A stretch of DNA of 34,200 nt, from contig JAFUHD010000268.1 of NCBI GenBank assembly GCA_017469025.1, forward strand, positions 1 to 34,200, in the 5' to 3' direction. Shown piece after piece: positions 27,790 to 34,200 of the stretch. Under the pieces are notes generated by a model, which ran no database searches, had not been told where the DNA came from, and saw nothing but the letters and a program-made list of their open reading frames with translations. This DNA is from Clostridia bacterium. GTDB taxonomy: Bacteria; Bacillota; Clostridia; Christensenellales; Aristaeellaceae. Both the position numbers and the translations under genes were made by a program. Each line of letters opens with the position of its first letter. Position 1 is the first letter of the stretch.

Positions 27790-29043
27790 TCAGCGTATAT
27801 CCCGGTATCCGCCCGGTTTTCCAACAGCTCCGGGATGCCAGATGTGACGGCTGAGCACTTCAACGACCATAAAACCCAGCACAATTGCGAAACACGTGGT
27901 AAACAGGGCAATCCCCTGATCGAACGCCTGTTCCCGCTGTCTCATAACAATGGCAGCCATCATGTAGTACAGATTGGCGCCAGGGATCAGAGGGAAAATG
28001 GATATGCTGGAAAATACAGTTGCCGGTGCCTTCAGCACTCTCGCAATAATTTGTGCATAAAATCCGCAAATAATTGAACAGCAGATTGCAGAAGAAAAGG
28101 ACACGCCTGCCCAGCGTGACGCCAGCAGATATGCTGTCCATGTAATCCATGCTCCGATCGCACAATAAATGACATGCTCATACCTGACATGAAACCAGAC
28201 CGCAAAACCGGCAGTTGCTGCCGTACAGGAAACAAGCTGGATCAGCGGATTTGGATTCAGCACATGAACCTCCGCGCTTCCCCAGCCCGGCAGCATCCGG
28301 ATTGGCAGCGCAATGCCGAGGGCAATGCCGATTGCACCTGTCAGGGATGAGGTAACATTAATCGTCCCGGACAGGGTATCAAGATGTACAAGATCCCGGA
28401 TTCCGTTCGTCGTTCCCGCACCGCTGATCAGCAGCATCACAACGCCGACCGTAATATAGCTCTGATGATGCCCTATTCCAAAGTGAACTGCCGTAATAAT
28501 AAACAGCTCTGCCAGGAACGCCGTCACAAAATTCAGAATCAGCGGATTGCTCTCGCGTCTTCCAAGCAGGCGGCACAGAAAAGTAATCAGCACTGCAGTC
28601 AAACAGGCCGTCAGCGCATCCATAACATCACAGTTGAAGAATACACCGAATCCGACTGCTGCCAGAATACCGGCCACATAGTTAATCCACACCGGTTCCC
28701 GTTTTTCCCGCGATACGATCTGGAACTGCTGTCTGAGCGTTTCTGCATCCGGACGTATCGCACAAACCTCACGTGACAGATTGTTAAGCCGGTCCAGCAG
28801 ACCAAAGTTGACATTGATCTGACGAATGTGACGGATCTGCGTCAAATGGACGCCTGCCTCCGTAACCACGCCGGCCTGTATATTGCTTGGTATGACCCAG
28901 ATATTGCACGTATGAAAACCGTAACTCTCACAAATCCTGTACAGACTGTCTTCAACCCGGTGCGTTTCCGCACCGGAACGCATCATGGCAACGCCGATAT
29001 CCAGAATCAGTGACAGAATCGTTTCACTTTCACTGCATTCCAT
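27790..29043 (-). CDS. ThrE family threonine/serine exporter, fused two-domain form
   Basis: A 417-residue membrane protein in which the N-terminal ThrE domain (DUF1212, about 1-255) and the C-terminal ThrE_2 domain (DUF3815, about 270-405) are in one chain, as in corynebacterial ThrE; many Bacillota encode them as two genes. The soluble start MMRSGAETHRVEDSLYRI and the segment GAGTTNGIRDLVHLDTLSG are family hallmarks, and ten or so hydrophobic segments follow. It probably exports threonine and serine or related amino acids by proton-motive force. It sits between a membrane-anchored protein of unknown role and a MATE exporter, all leftward. Confidence 0.87.
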   Translation of the reverse strand: MECSESETILSLILDIGVAMMRSGAETHRVEDSLYRICESYGFHTCNIWVIPSNIQAGVVTEAGVHLTQIRHIRQINVNFGLLDRLNNLSREVCAIRPDAETLRQQFQIVSREKREPVWINYVAGILAAVGFGVFFNCDVMDALTACLTAVLITFLCRLLGRRESNPLILNFVTAFLAELFIITAVHFGIGHHQSYITVGVVMLLISGAGTTNGIRDLVHLDTLSGTINVTSSLTGAIGIALGIALPIRMLPGWGSAEVHVLNPNPLIQLVSCTAATAGFAVWFHVRYEHVIYCAIGAWITWTAYLLASRWAGVSFSSAICCSIICGFYAQIIARVLKAPATVFSSISIFPLIPGANLYYMMAAIVMRQREQAFDQGIALFTTCFAIVLGFMVVEVLSRHIWHPGAVGKPGGYRDIR

Positions 29044-29110
29044 TCTCTTTCATCTCCGGTTCGCAGTTTTTAAGGCATCCTCTTTATATGCGATTCCTGC
29101 ATCAGGGTGA

Positions 29111-29686
29111 TCATTGACCCGCCTGTTCCTGGATTTCTGCCTGAACGCCCAATGCATAGACCGTCTGTCCATCCGGATCCTCTCCAAGTACGCGGATTAT
29201 ATAGATGAACGGCTCCTCCCGTGCAGCAATCATGGAACCGCTGCTGCCCAGATAGAATGTAGCCGGAAGTGCACCAATGGTAAATCCGGTAATCTTCTGC
29301 GGCTTCCAGTCCGAACCAAGGAAACCTTCCATATACCCCTGCGGCCATGCCGTTACTGCCTGGACCTGCCGTCCATCGCTCATAAGATAGTTGTCCACGA
29401 TCTGTACACACATCTTGTCGTGGACCATTCCTTCGCTCCGTTGGCCGGAAACATACTGGGCGCCGTTCAGTATAATTCTTGGCACATCCCCCGTTATGTC
29501 CGTACCATCCGGCGGCATCAGATCCTGAAGGACCAGATTCATGGTGCTCTCAGGATCAGTGCCATCTTCAGGATTTCCCTGATATACCATAAAACCATAA
29601 AAGAACGCTGCCACACCGACAGCCAGAATCAGGGCCGTCAGGTGTGCAAACAGCGTTCCAATAGACCATTTATGCTGCCGGTTCAT
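29111..29686 (-). CDS. Membrane-anchored protein of unknown function, coupled to a DUF815 ATPase
   Basis: A 191-residue protein I do not recognise. One N-terminal membrane segment (about 14-33), after a short basic start, anchors an extracytoplasmic domain of about 155 residues rich in Asp, Gly and Gln; there is no lipobox. The mature part contains GAQYVSGQRSEGM and GFTIGALPATFYLGSSGSM but no catalytic motif I can name. Its ATG overlaps the stop of the ATPase gene by four bases (ATGA), implying coupled translation. A role together with that ATPase is inferred from this overlap only. Confidence 0.7.
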   Translation of the reverse strand: MNRQHKWSIGTLFAHLTALILAVGVAAFFYGFMVYQGNPEDGTDPESTMNLVLQDLMPPDGTDITGDVPRIILNGAQYVSGQRSEGMVHDKMCVQIVDNYLMSDGRQVQAVTAWPQGYMEGFLGSDWKPQKITGFTIGALPATFYLGSSGSMIAAREEPFIYIIRVLGEDPDGQTVYALGVQAEIQEQAGQ

Positions 29687-31008
29687 ACCGTCTCCGATTC
29701 ATCAGATGCCGCATCGGCTGCACTCTGTTTCTCTGCCAGTTCACTTTCAAGTGCATCAACAAACTGACGCGCCACACGGGGCGAACGTCCGCCATGACTG
29801 AGCGTCCAGGCTCTGGCACGGGGCATTATCTCGCCCCAGTCCACTTCCATGCCCCTGCTTTCAATCAGGCGCTGGCAGATGCTGAAATACTGGTCCTGCG
29901 TCGGTTCCTGGAAGGTAAGTCTCAGATCAAAACGGTCAGCCAGAGAGAACTTTTCCTCAAGCGTATCTCTGGCATTGACATCGTCCTCACGCTCCGAGAA
30001 CGACTGTCTGACAATATTGCGGCGGTTGCTGGTTGCATATACCACAACATTCTGAGGCCGTACCTCAAGTCCGCCCTCCAGCACTGTTTTAAGTGCTGTA
30101 TATTCAGGGCAGGAATCATTGAACGCCAGATCATCCACAAACACAATAAACTTGCAGGGCTGTGTGCGAAGCTGTACAAAAATCTCAGGAAGATCCGTGA
30201 GACACTGTGGACGGACTTCCACAATGCGCAGCCCTTCCTGCCAGAAGTCATTGAGCAGTGCCTTGACAGAAGCGGATTTACCGGTACCTTTATCTCCATA
30301 CAGCAGAATATTGCCTGCATTGAGTCCCTGGAGCAGACGACGGGTATTTTCCACCAGTGTTTCATGCTGGCTCTCATAAAGGATCAGATCAGACATCTGA
30401 ATGGGATCCGGCTGGGCAACACCCCTAAGTCCGTGAATTCCCTGTTCCCATGTAGCCGCAGCATATCTGGCAAACACGCCGGTCCCCTGCCTGCGGAAAA
30501 AGCGGATGACATCCTTTGCACCGTCGCGGCTGAGCATATCCCTATGCAGACGGGTATCCATACAGGTCCCGCGGTATTCCGGTTCCCAGACCGGCAGACG
30601 TACAGCCGTCCCGCCGGGCATGCCTGCTCTTTCGCAGAAAAGGAGAAACAGCGCCGGCTCAATTGCAGTCAGCTTTCCAAGCACCTCAAGATCATGGCCG
30701 AGCCCGCTCATCATGCTGTACGGCAGTTCATCGGTTTTGGAACAGATCCTTGCAACCGCACTGTCCTCATACAGAATGGTCTCCAGTACTTCATGAGCAA
30801 ATCCGCTGTGCCCGGATGCAATCGTATCAAGCCAGGCATTATAAACCCGGCAGTATGTCTCCGTCAGCTGTTCCTCATCAATCCGGTCGTCAACACAGGC
30901 TACACATAAGTCGATCAGCGCACTGACTGCCGGGGTATCCATACAGAAACGCAGTACTGTCATACAGTTGAGGTCCAGAAGCAATGTCCTGATGTCCTGA
31001 ATGTCCAT
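29683..31008 (-). CDS. DUF815 family AAA+ ATPase
   Basis: A 441-residue cytoplasmic protein of the DUF815 family of P-loop ATPases. The ATPase half is complete: Walker A GDKGTGKS (238-245), Walker B FIVFVDDL (to about 294), sensor YATSN (324-328) and an arginine-rich C-terminal region with GGRSPRVARQF. Residues 1-200 form a helical domain that I cannot assign. Family members are widespread in bacteria but their cellular role is not established. GGAG and AGGA lie before the ATG. It is 82 bases downstream of argS and overlaps the next gene by four bases. Confidence 0.86.
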   Translation of the reverse strand: MDIQDIRTLLLDLNCMTVLRFCMDTPAVSALIDLCVACVDDRIDEEQLTETYCRVYNAWLDTIASGHSGFAHEVLETILYEDSAVARICSKTDELPYSMMSGLGHDLEVLGKLTAIEPALFLLFCERAGMPGGTAVRLPVWEPEYRGTCMDTRLHRDMLSRDGAKDVIRFFRRQGTGVFARYAAATWEQGIHGLRGVAQPDPIQMSDLILYESQHETLVENTRRLLQGLNAGNILLYGDKGTGKSASVKALLNDFWQEGLRIVEVRPQCLTDLPEIFVQLRTQPCKFIVFVDDLAFNDSCPEYTALKTVLEGGLEVRPQNVVVYATSNRRNIVRQSFSEREDDVNARDTLEEKFSLADRFDLRLTFQEPTQDQYFSICQRLIESRGMEVDWGEIMPRARAWTLSHGGRSPRVARQFVDALESELAEKQSAADAASDESETV

Positions 31009-31048
31009 GTTTCCTGTCTCCTATTCCGATGTATTCCGTCGGGAGAAA

Positions 31049-31069
31049 CCGGCGCAAAAGCCGCGCCGG
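31049..31069 (-). terminator. Weak terminator-like hairpin after argS
   Basis: CCGGCGC (31049-31055) pairs with GCGCCGG (31063-31069). On the minus strand only TTTCTCCC follows, so termination would be partial and downstream genes may be read through from argS. Confidence 0.45.
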
Positions 31070-31090
31070 CATTCGCATTACGTGGATTCG

Positions 31091-32809
31091 CTACATACGC
31101 TCCGGGGCTTCCACACCAATCAGATAGAGGCCTGTCGCTATGACTTCTTTGACTGCCCTGGTAAGCATGAGGCGTGCCGCTGTACCTGCCGGATCTGCAT
31201 CATCAATAACCCGGTGCTCAAAATAATACTTGTTGTATGCCTGAGCAAGCTGGGTCGTATGCCGGGTAATGAGTGAAGGCTCATTGCTCTCCATCGCCTT
31301 GCGGACCGTCTCCGGGAACCGGCTGAGATTCATAAGTACATCCTGCGCCTCATCATCCGTAACCGCCGCAAAATCCGGCTCTGCCGCAGCAAAGCCTTCG
31401 GCTTTCCGCAGAACAGAGCAGCAACGGGCATGTGTATACTGTACGTACGGTCCCGTCTCGCCGTCAAAGTTCAGTGCACGCTCCCAGCGGAAATCAATAT
31501 CCTTCATCCGGTCGTTGTGCAGATCAAAGTAGACTACTGCACCAATACCGACCTGACGTGCCACCTCATCCTTATTGGGCAGGTTCGGGCTCTTCTCCTC
31601 GATGATCTCCCGTGCCTTCTCAACCGCCTTGTTGAGGAGTTCATCAAGATATACCACATATCCCTCACGGGTAGAAAGTGCCCTTCCCTCATAGCTGACC
31701 ATGCCAAATGCAACATGTTCCATGCCTTTGTTCCAGTCGCAGCCCATCAAATCCAGCACCTTAAACAACTGCTTGAAATGCAGGTTCTGCTGATAGGCAA
31801 CCACATACAGGCACTTGTCAAAATTATACGTATTGTGACGGTAGAAAGCTGCTGCCAGGTCACGCGTGATATAGAGCGTAGCGCCATCCGAACGCATGAT
31901 CAGGGCCGGAGGCATACCATAGGCCTCAAGGTCCACGACCTGTGCCCCCTGTGACTCAACCAGAAGTCCATCCGCACGAAGCTGTTCAATGACCGGTTCC
32001 ATTTTGTCCGAGTAAAAGCTCTCTCCGGCATAGGAATCAAAGCTGACACCCAGCAGTTCATAGACACGCTGTGCATCCCGCAGCGTCACTTCCTTGAACC
32101 AGGTGAAAATCTCCATTGCCTCCGGATCGCCGTCTTCAATGCGTTTGAACCAGGCGCGTCCCTCATCCTCCAGGGACGGATCTGTCTCTGCCTCCTTGTG
32201 AAAGCGCACATACAAATCCACCATGCCCTGTACACCGGCTTTTTCAACCGTCTCGCGGTCTCCCCATTTTTTATAGGCGCAGATCATTTTGCCAAACTGG
32301 GTTCCCCAGTCTCCCAGATGGTTGATGCCGACGGTCGTATATCCATTAAAATCATAAATACGCTTCAGACTGTTTCCGATCATCGTTGTTGACAGATGAC
32401 CTATATGGAAACGCTTTGCAATATTAATGGAAGAGTAATCAATACAGACTGTCTTGTCCCTGCCTGTATCGCTGCTGCCCCAGCGTCCCTGGGCATCAAT
32501 GACAGCATTCAGTATATTTTTGGCCAGGTTGTTCCGATTCAGAAACAGATTGAGATATCCACCTACGGCCTCTGTTTTCTCGCACAGATCAAGTTTCTTC
32601 ACTGATTCGCAAAGCTGTGCTGCAATCATGGGCGGCGCCTTGCGGAACACTTTAGAGAGCTTGAAACAGGGCAGCGCGTAGTCACCCAGATTCTTGTCGG
32701 GCGGAATTTCCAGCATGCCCGCCACTTCTTCCTGCGTCAGGGAGCAGTCCGGAAAACACGTTTTAATACAGCTGATCAGTCCCTCAGCTGTCAGTTGCTT
32801 CATGTCCAT
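31091..32809 (-). CDS. argS: Arginyl-tRNA synthetase
   Basis: A 572-residue class I aminoacyl-tRNA synthetase that charges tRNA-Arg. The N-terminal add-1 domain shows NLGDYALPCF (40-49). The ATP site reads SSINIAKRFHIGHLS, with HIGH at 135-138, and the KMSKS loop has the usual ArgS-type variant LSTREG (378-383). The C-terminal helical anticodon domain includes the YNKYYFEHRV block and ends at VEAPERM. Length is normal. GGGG about ten bases upstream supports the ATG at 32809. It is transcribed divergently from bioY. I see no T-box leader before it. Confidence 0.96.
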   Translation of the reverse strand: MDMKQLTAEGLISCIKTCFPDCSLTQEEVAGMLEIPPDKNLGDYALPCFKLSKVFRKAPPMIAAQLCESVKKLDLCEKTEAVGGYLNLFLNRNNLAKNILNAVIDAQGRWGSSDTGRDKTVCIDYSSINIAKRFHIGHLSTTMIGNSLKRIYDFNGYTTVGINHLGDWGTQFGKMICAYKKWGDRETVEKAGVQGMVDLYVRFHKEAETDPSLEDEGRAWFKRIEDGDPEAMEIFTWFKEVTLRDAQRVYELLGVSFDSYAGESFYSDKMEPVIEQLRADGLLVESQGAQVVDLEAYGMPPALIMRSDGATLYITRDLAAAFYRHNTYNFDKCLYVVAYQQNLHFKQLFKVLDLMGCDWNKGMEHVAFGMVSYEGRALSTREGYVVYLDELLNKAVEKAREIIEEKSPNLPNKDEVARQVGIGAVVYFDLHNDRMKDIDFRWERALNFDGETGPYVQYTHARCCSVLRKAEGFAAAEPDFAAVTDDEAQDVLMNLSRFPETVRKAMESNEPSLITRHTTQLAQAYNKYYFEHRVIDDADPAGTAARLMLTRAVKEVIATGLYLIGVEAPERM

Positions 32810-32907
32810 TTAAGAGTTTCCCCTTTCACGGTGGTCCGGATCGAGCGCCGCCAGAAAATGCGGCAAATAGCGGACCTACTATACTTTCTATGATAGAATC
32901 GCAGGCT

Positions 32908-32936
32908 ATTTTAACAGATGTACTTCAAAATGACAA
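32908..32936 (-). promoter_or_regulatory. Promoter of argS
   Basis: On the minus strand TTGTCA (32936-32931) and TAAAAT (32913-32908) are 17 bases apart; the leader is about 90 bases. Confidence 0.62.
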
Positions 32937-32956
32937 TTCCTGCCCGGTTGAAATCT

Positions 32957-32988
32957 TTGTCAACCTTGTAAGTTAATAAAGTTGACAA
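32957..32988. promoter_or_regulatory. BirA-like operator upstream of bioY
   Basis: TTGTCAAC (32957-32964) and GTTGACAA (32981-32988) are exact inverted repeats 16 bases apart. The arm sequence and spacing resemble biotin-repressor (BirA) operators, where TTGTTAAC-type arms are separated by about 14-16 bases. The right arm covers the -35 box of the bioY promoter, so binding of BirA with biotinyl-AMP would block bioY. The argS promoter lies about 20 bases away on the other side. Confidence 0.62.
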
Positions 32989-33010
32989 TTCTGGCAAATC
33001 ATGTTATGCT
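32982..33010 (+). promoter_or_regulatory. Promoter of bioY
   Basis: TTGACA (32982-32987) and TATGCT (33005-33010) are 17 bases apart. The leader to the bioY start is about 150 bases and contains the inverted pair AACTTT/AAAGTT near its 5' end, with no coding sequence I can support. Confidence 0.68.
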
Positions 33011-33167
33011 TCATACGTAAACTTTAACGTACGCAAAAGTTAACCATTCTCTGCCGGAAAACAAACTGCACCGATGAATCAGTCCATGCCCGGCACGATG
33101 CACAAAAGCAGGCAACCATGGCCGGCGTAAACCGAAAGCCTGGATGTTGCCCTTGAAGGAGATCATG

Positions 33168-33713
33168 ATGTCAAATTCCCGAAGCAGTGCCAGAGACATT
33201 GCTGTAATGGCACTTTTTGCCGCACTGACAGCCGTATGTTCCCAGATTCAGATTCCATTGCCCTATGTACCCATTAATCTTGCCCTGTTTTCCGTACATC
33301 TGTGTGGTGCTCTGCTAGGCAGCCGGCGTGCAGCTCTCGCACAGACAGTTTATCTGCTGCTAGGCCTGATTGGTCTCCCGGTGTTTGCAGGATTTACAGG
33401 CGGACCCGGTATTCTGTTTGGCAAAACAGGCGGTTACCTGATCGGCTATGTACTGGCCGCCCTGATTGACGGACATATTGCATCCAGCCCGGATGCATCC
33501 TTTATCAGCAAGGCCGTCCATATGCTGATCGGCACATTTGTATGTTATCTGTTCGGAACCATCTGGTTTATGGTACTGACAAAGATGTCCCTGATGCTCA
33601 GTCTGACCTACTGTGTCATTCCGTTCATCCCCGGCGATCTGATCAAAATCGTGCTTGCATGTCTGCTGAGCACCCGGCTTGCCCCGCAGCTCAGAAAACT
33701 CGGACTTGCATAA
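33168..33713 (+). CDS. bioY: Biotin transporter BioY
   Basis: A small membrane protein (about 181 residues) with six hydrophobic segments, the substrate-binding S component of the biotin ECF transporter. The motif GKTGGYLIGY and the preceding GLPVFAGFTGGPGILFG are diagnostic. No ECF ATPase or T-component gene is nearby, so it either uses a shared energy module encoded elsewhere or works alone. AAGGAG lies six bases before the ATG at 33168; an adjacent ATG at 33165 is also possible. An operator-like palindrome at its promoter points to control by biotin level through BirA. Confidence 0.93.
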   Translation: MSNSRSSARDIAVMALFAALTAVCSQIQIPLPYVPINLALFSVHLCGALLGSRRAALAQTVYLLLGLIGLPVFAGFTGGPGILFGKTGGYLIGYVLAALIDGHIASSPDASFISKAVHMLIGTFVCYLFGTIWFMVLTKMSLMLSLTYCVIPFIPGDLIKIVLACLLSTRLAPQLRKLGLA

Positions 33714-33816
33714 TTAACCTCGTTCCATCGTACCCTGTTCCGCCTTCTGACAAAGGGTACACAAAGGGCAGCCCATCTGGGCACTTCACTAAGGGATTTG
33801 ATTCCTGAAAAGAATA

Positions 33817-33850
33817 ACGGCATAATCAGGCATTGTTCTGGTTATGCCGT
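33817..33850 (-). terminator. Terminator overlapping the recombinase stop codon
   Basis: ACGGCATAA (33817-33825) and TTATGCCGT (33842-33850) form a perfect nine-pair stem; the TAA stop of the leftward recombinase gene lies inside the stem. On the minus strand TATTCTTTTC follows, an acceptable U-tract. Confidence 0.68.
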
Positions 33851-34200
33851 TTTCTCTTTGGTGTCGGGGATCTCGACAGCCCCGATGAAATTCCAGTGGA
33901 TCACAATGGTCTGCTTTTTCGTTTTCGTGCCGGGCACCTTCTCCGGTTTCATGACCTCGATTTTCTCCACGAAAGAGCGGATGATTTCTACGGTCAGTTC
34001 CGTGATATCCGTGTACTTCCGTACTATATTGAGGAAGGAATCCACGTTCAGCTGCTGCTCCTTGGCGGTGGATATGAAGGCATCCAGTTCCGCTTTTCGG
34101 GATTCAAGCTGCTTCTGCTCCTCCTCGTAGGTCTGTGACATCCGTGCAAACCGCTCATCACTGATCTTCCCATCCACATTGTCCTCGTAGAGGCGTTGCA
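33842..34200 (-). CDS. Large serine recombinase, C-terminal part (truncated by window edge)
   Basis: About 119 codons of the end of a gene continuing beyond 34200; in frame the sequence is open to the edge and no real start is present. The segment QRLYEDNVDGKISDERF, a coiled-coil stretch rich in Glu, Gln and Lys (MSQTYEEEQKQLESRKAEL), and the ending FVEKIEV with IHWNFIGAVEIP are typical of the C-terminal region (DUF4368 and preceding coiled coil) of large serine recombinases of the TnpX/TndX kind. These enzymes excise and integrate conjugative or mobilisable elements. The N-terminal catalytic serine domain is outside the window. Its position beside bioY suggests that the end of a mobile element is close. 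Confidence 0.85.
   Translation of the reverse strand, partial: QRLYEDNVDGKISDERFARMSQTYEEEQKQLESRKAELDAFISTAKEQQLNVDSFLNIVRKYTDITELTVEIIRSFVEKIEVMKPEKVPGTKTKKQTIVIHWNFIGAVEIPDTKEKTA

Noticed and set aside
32810..32930. T-box leader before argS
   Set aside because: No T-box sequence of the AGGGTGG-type, specifier loop or terminator/antiterminator pair could be found in the approximately 90-base leader.

Overview
The window looks like a chromosomal segment of a Bacillota (Firmicutes) bacterium of roughly 50% G+C. Supporting signs are AGGAGG-type ribosome binding sites, several TTG/GTG starts, RpoB and RpoC of Bacillota size, intrinsic terminators after most genes, TTGACA-N17-TATAAT-like promoters, a ThrE-type exporter, a DUF815 ATPase and a large serine recombinase. 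A class such as Erysipelotrichia is possible, but the sequence alone does not settle it.

Layout. 1-375: two tandem copies of an 86-bp hairpin-rich repeat, then a promoter. 376-3401: a ROK sugar kinase converging on an intracellular GH20 beta-hexosaminidase, a small amino-sugar salvage pair sharing one bidirectional terminator. 3504-3908: a pRiA4b ORF-3-like protein. 4052-7613: a tightly overlapping ATPase-permease-permease operon for nucleoside-type uptake; its probable BMP binding protein lies 6 kb away at 13677-14678. 7804-8406: a single-pass FtsL-like protein. 8997-11334: a YjjI-family glycyl radical enzyme with its YjjW activase. 11343-13370: a third copy of the 86-bp repeat, then an AT-rich island holding a carrier-condensation (NRPS-like) protein coupled to the 3' stub of an ABC exporter gene. 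15072-16286: peptidase T. 16374-23849: rpoB-rpoC with its own promoter and leader. 24568-25458: an EamA transporter. 25424-26185: a decayed surface-protein fragment. 26371-32809: a leftward series of argS, DUF815 ATPase, membrane-anchored protein, ThrE exporter and MATE exporter. 33168-33713: bioY, divergent from argS, with a BirA-like operator between them. 33842-34200: the C-terminal end of a large serine recombinase running off the window, suggesting that a mobile element begins here.

Most of the window is core metabolism, transport and transcription. The unusual material is the dispersed 86-bp structured repeat, the orphan carrier-condensation gene with its truncated exporter, the poorly characterised YjjI/YjjW pair, the surface-protein pseudogene and the recombinase at the right edge. 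Several long open frames antisense to yjjI, rpoC, rpoB, bmp and the GH20 gene are treated as shadows.
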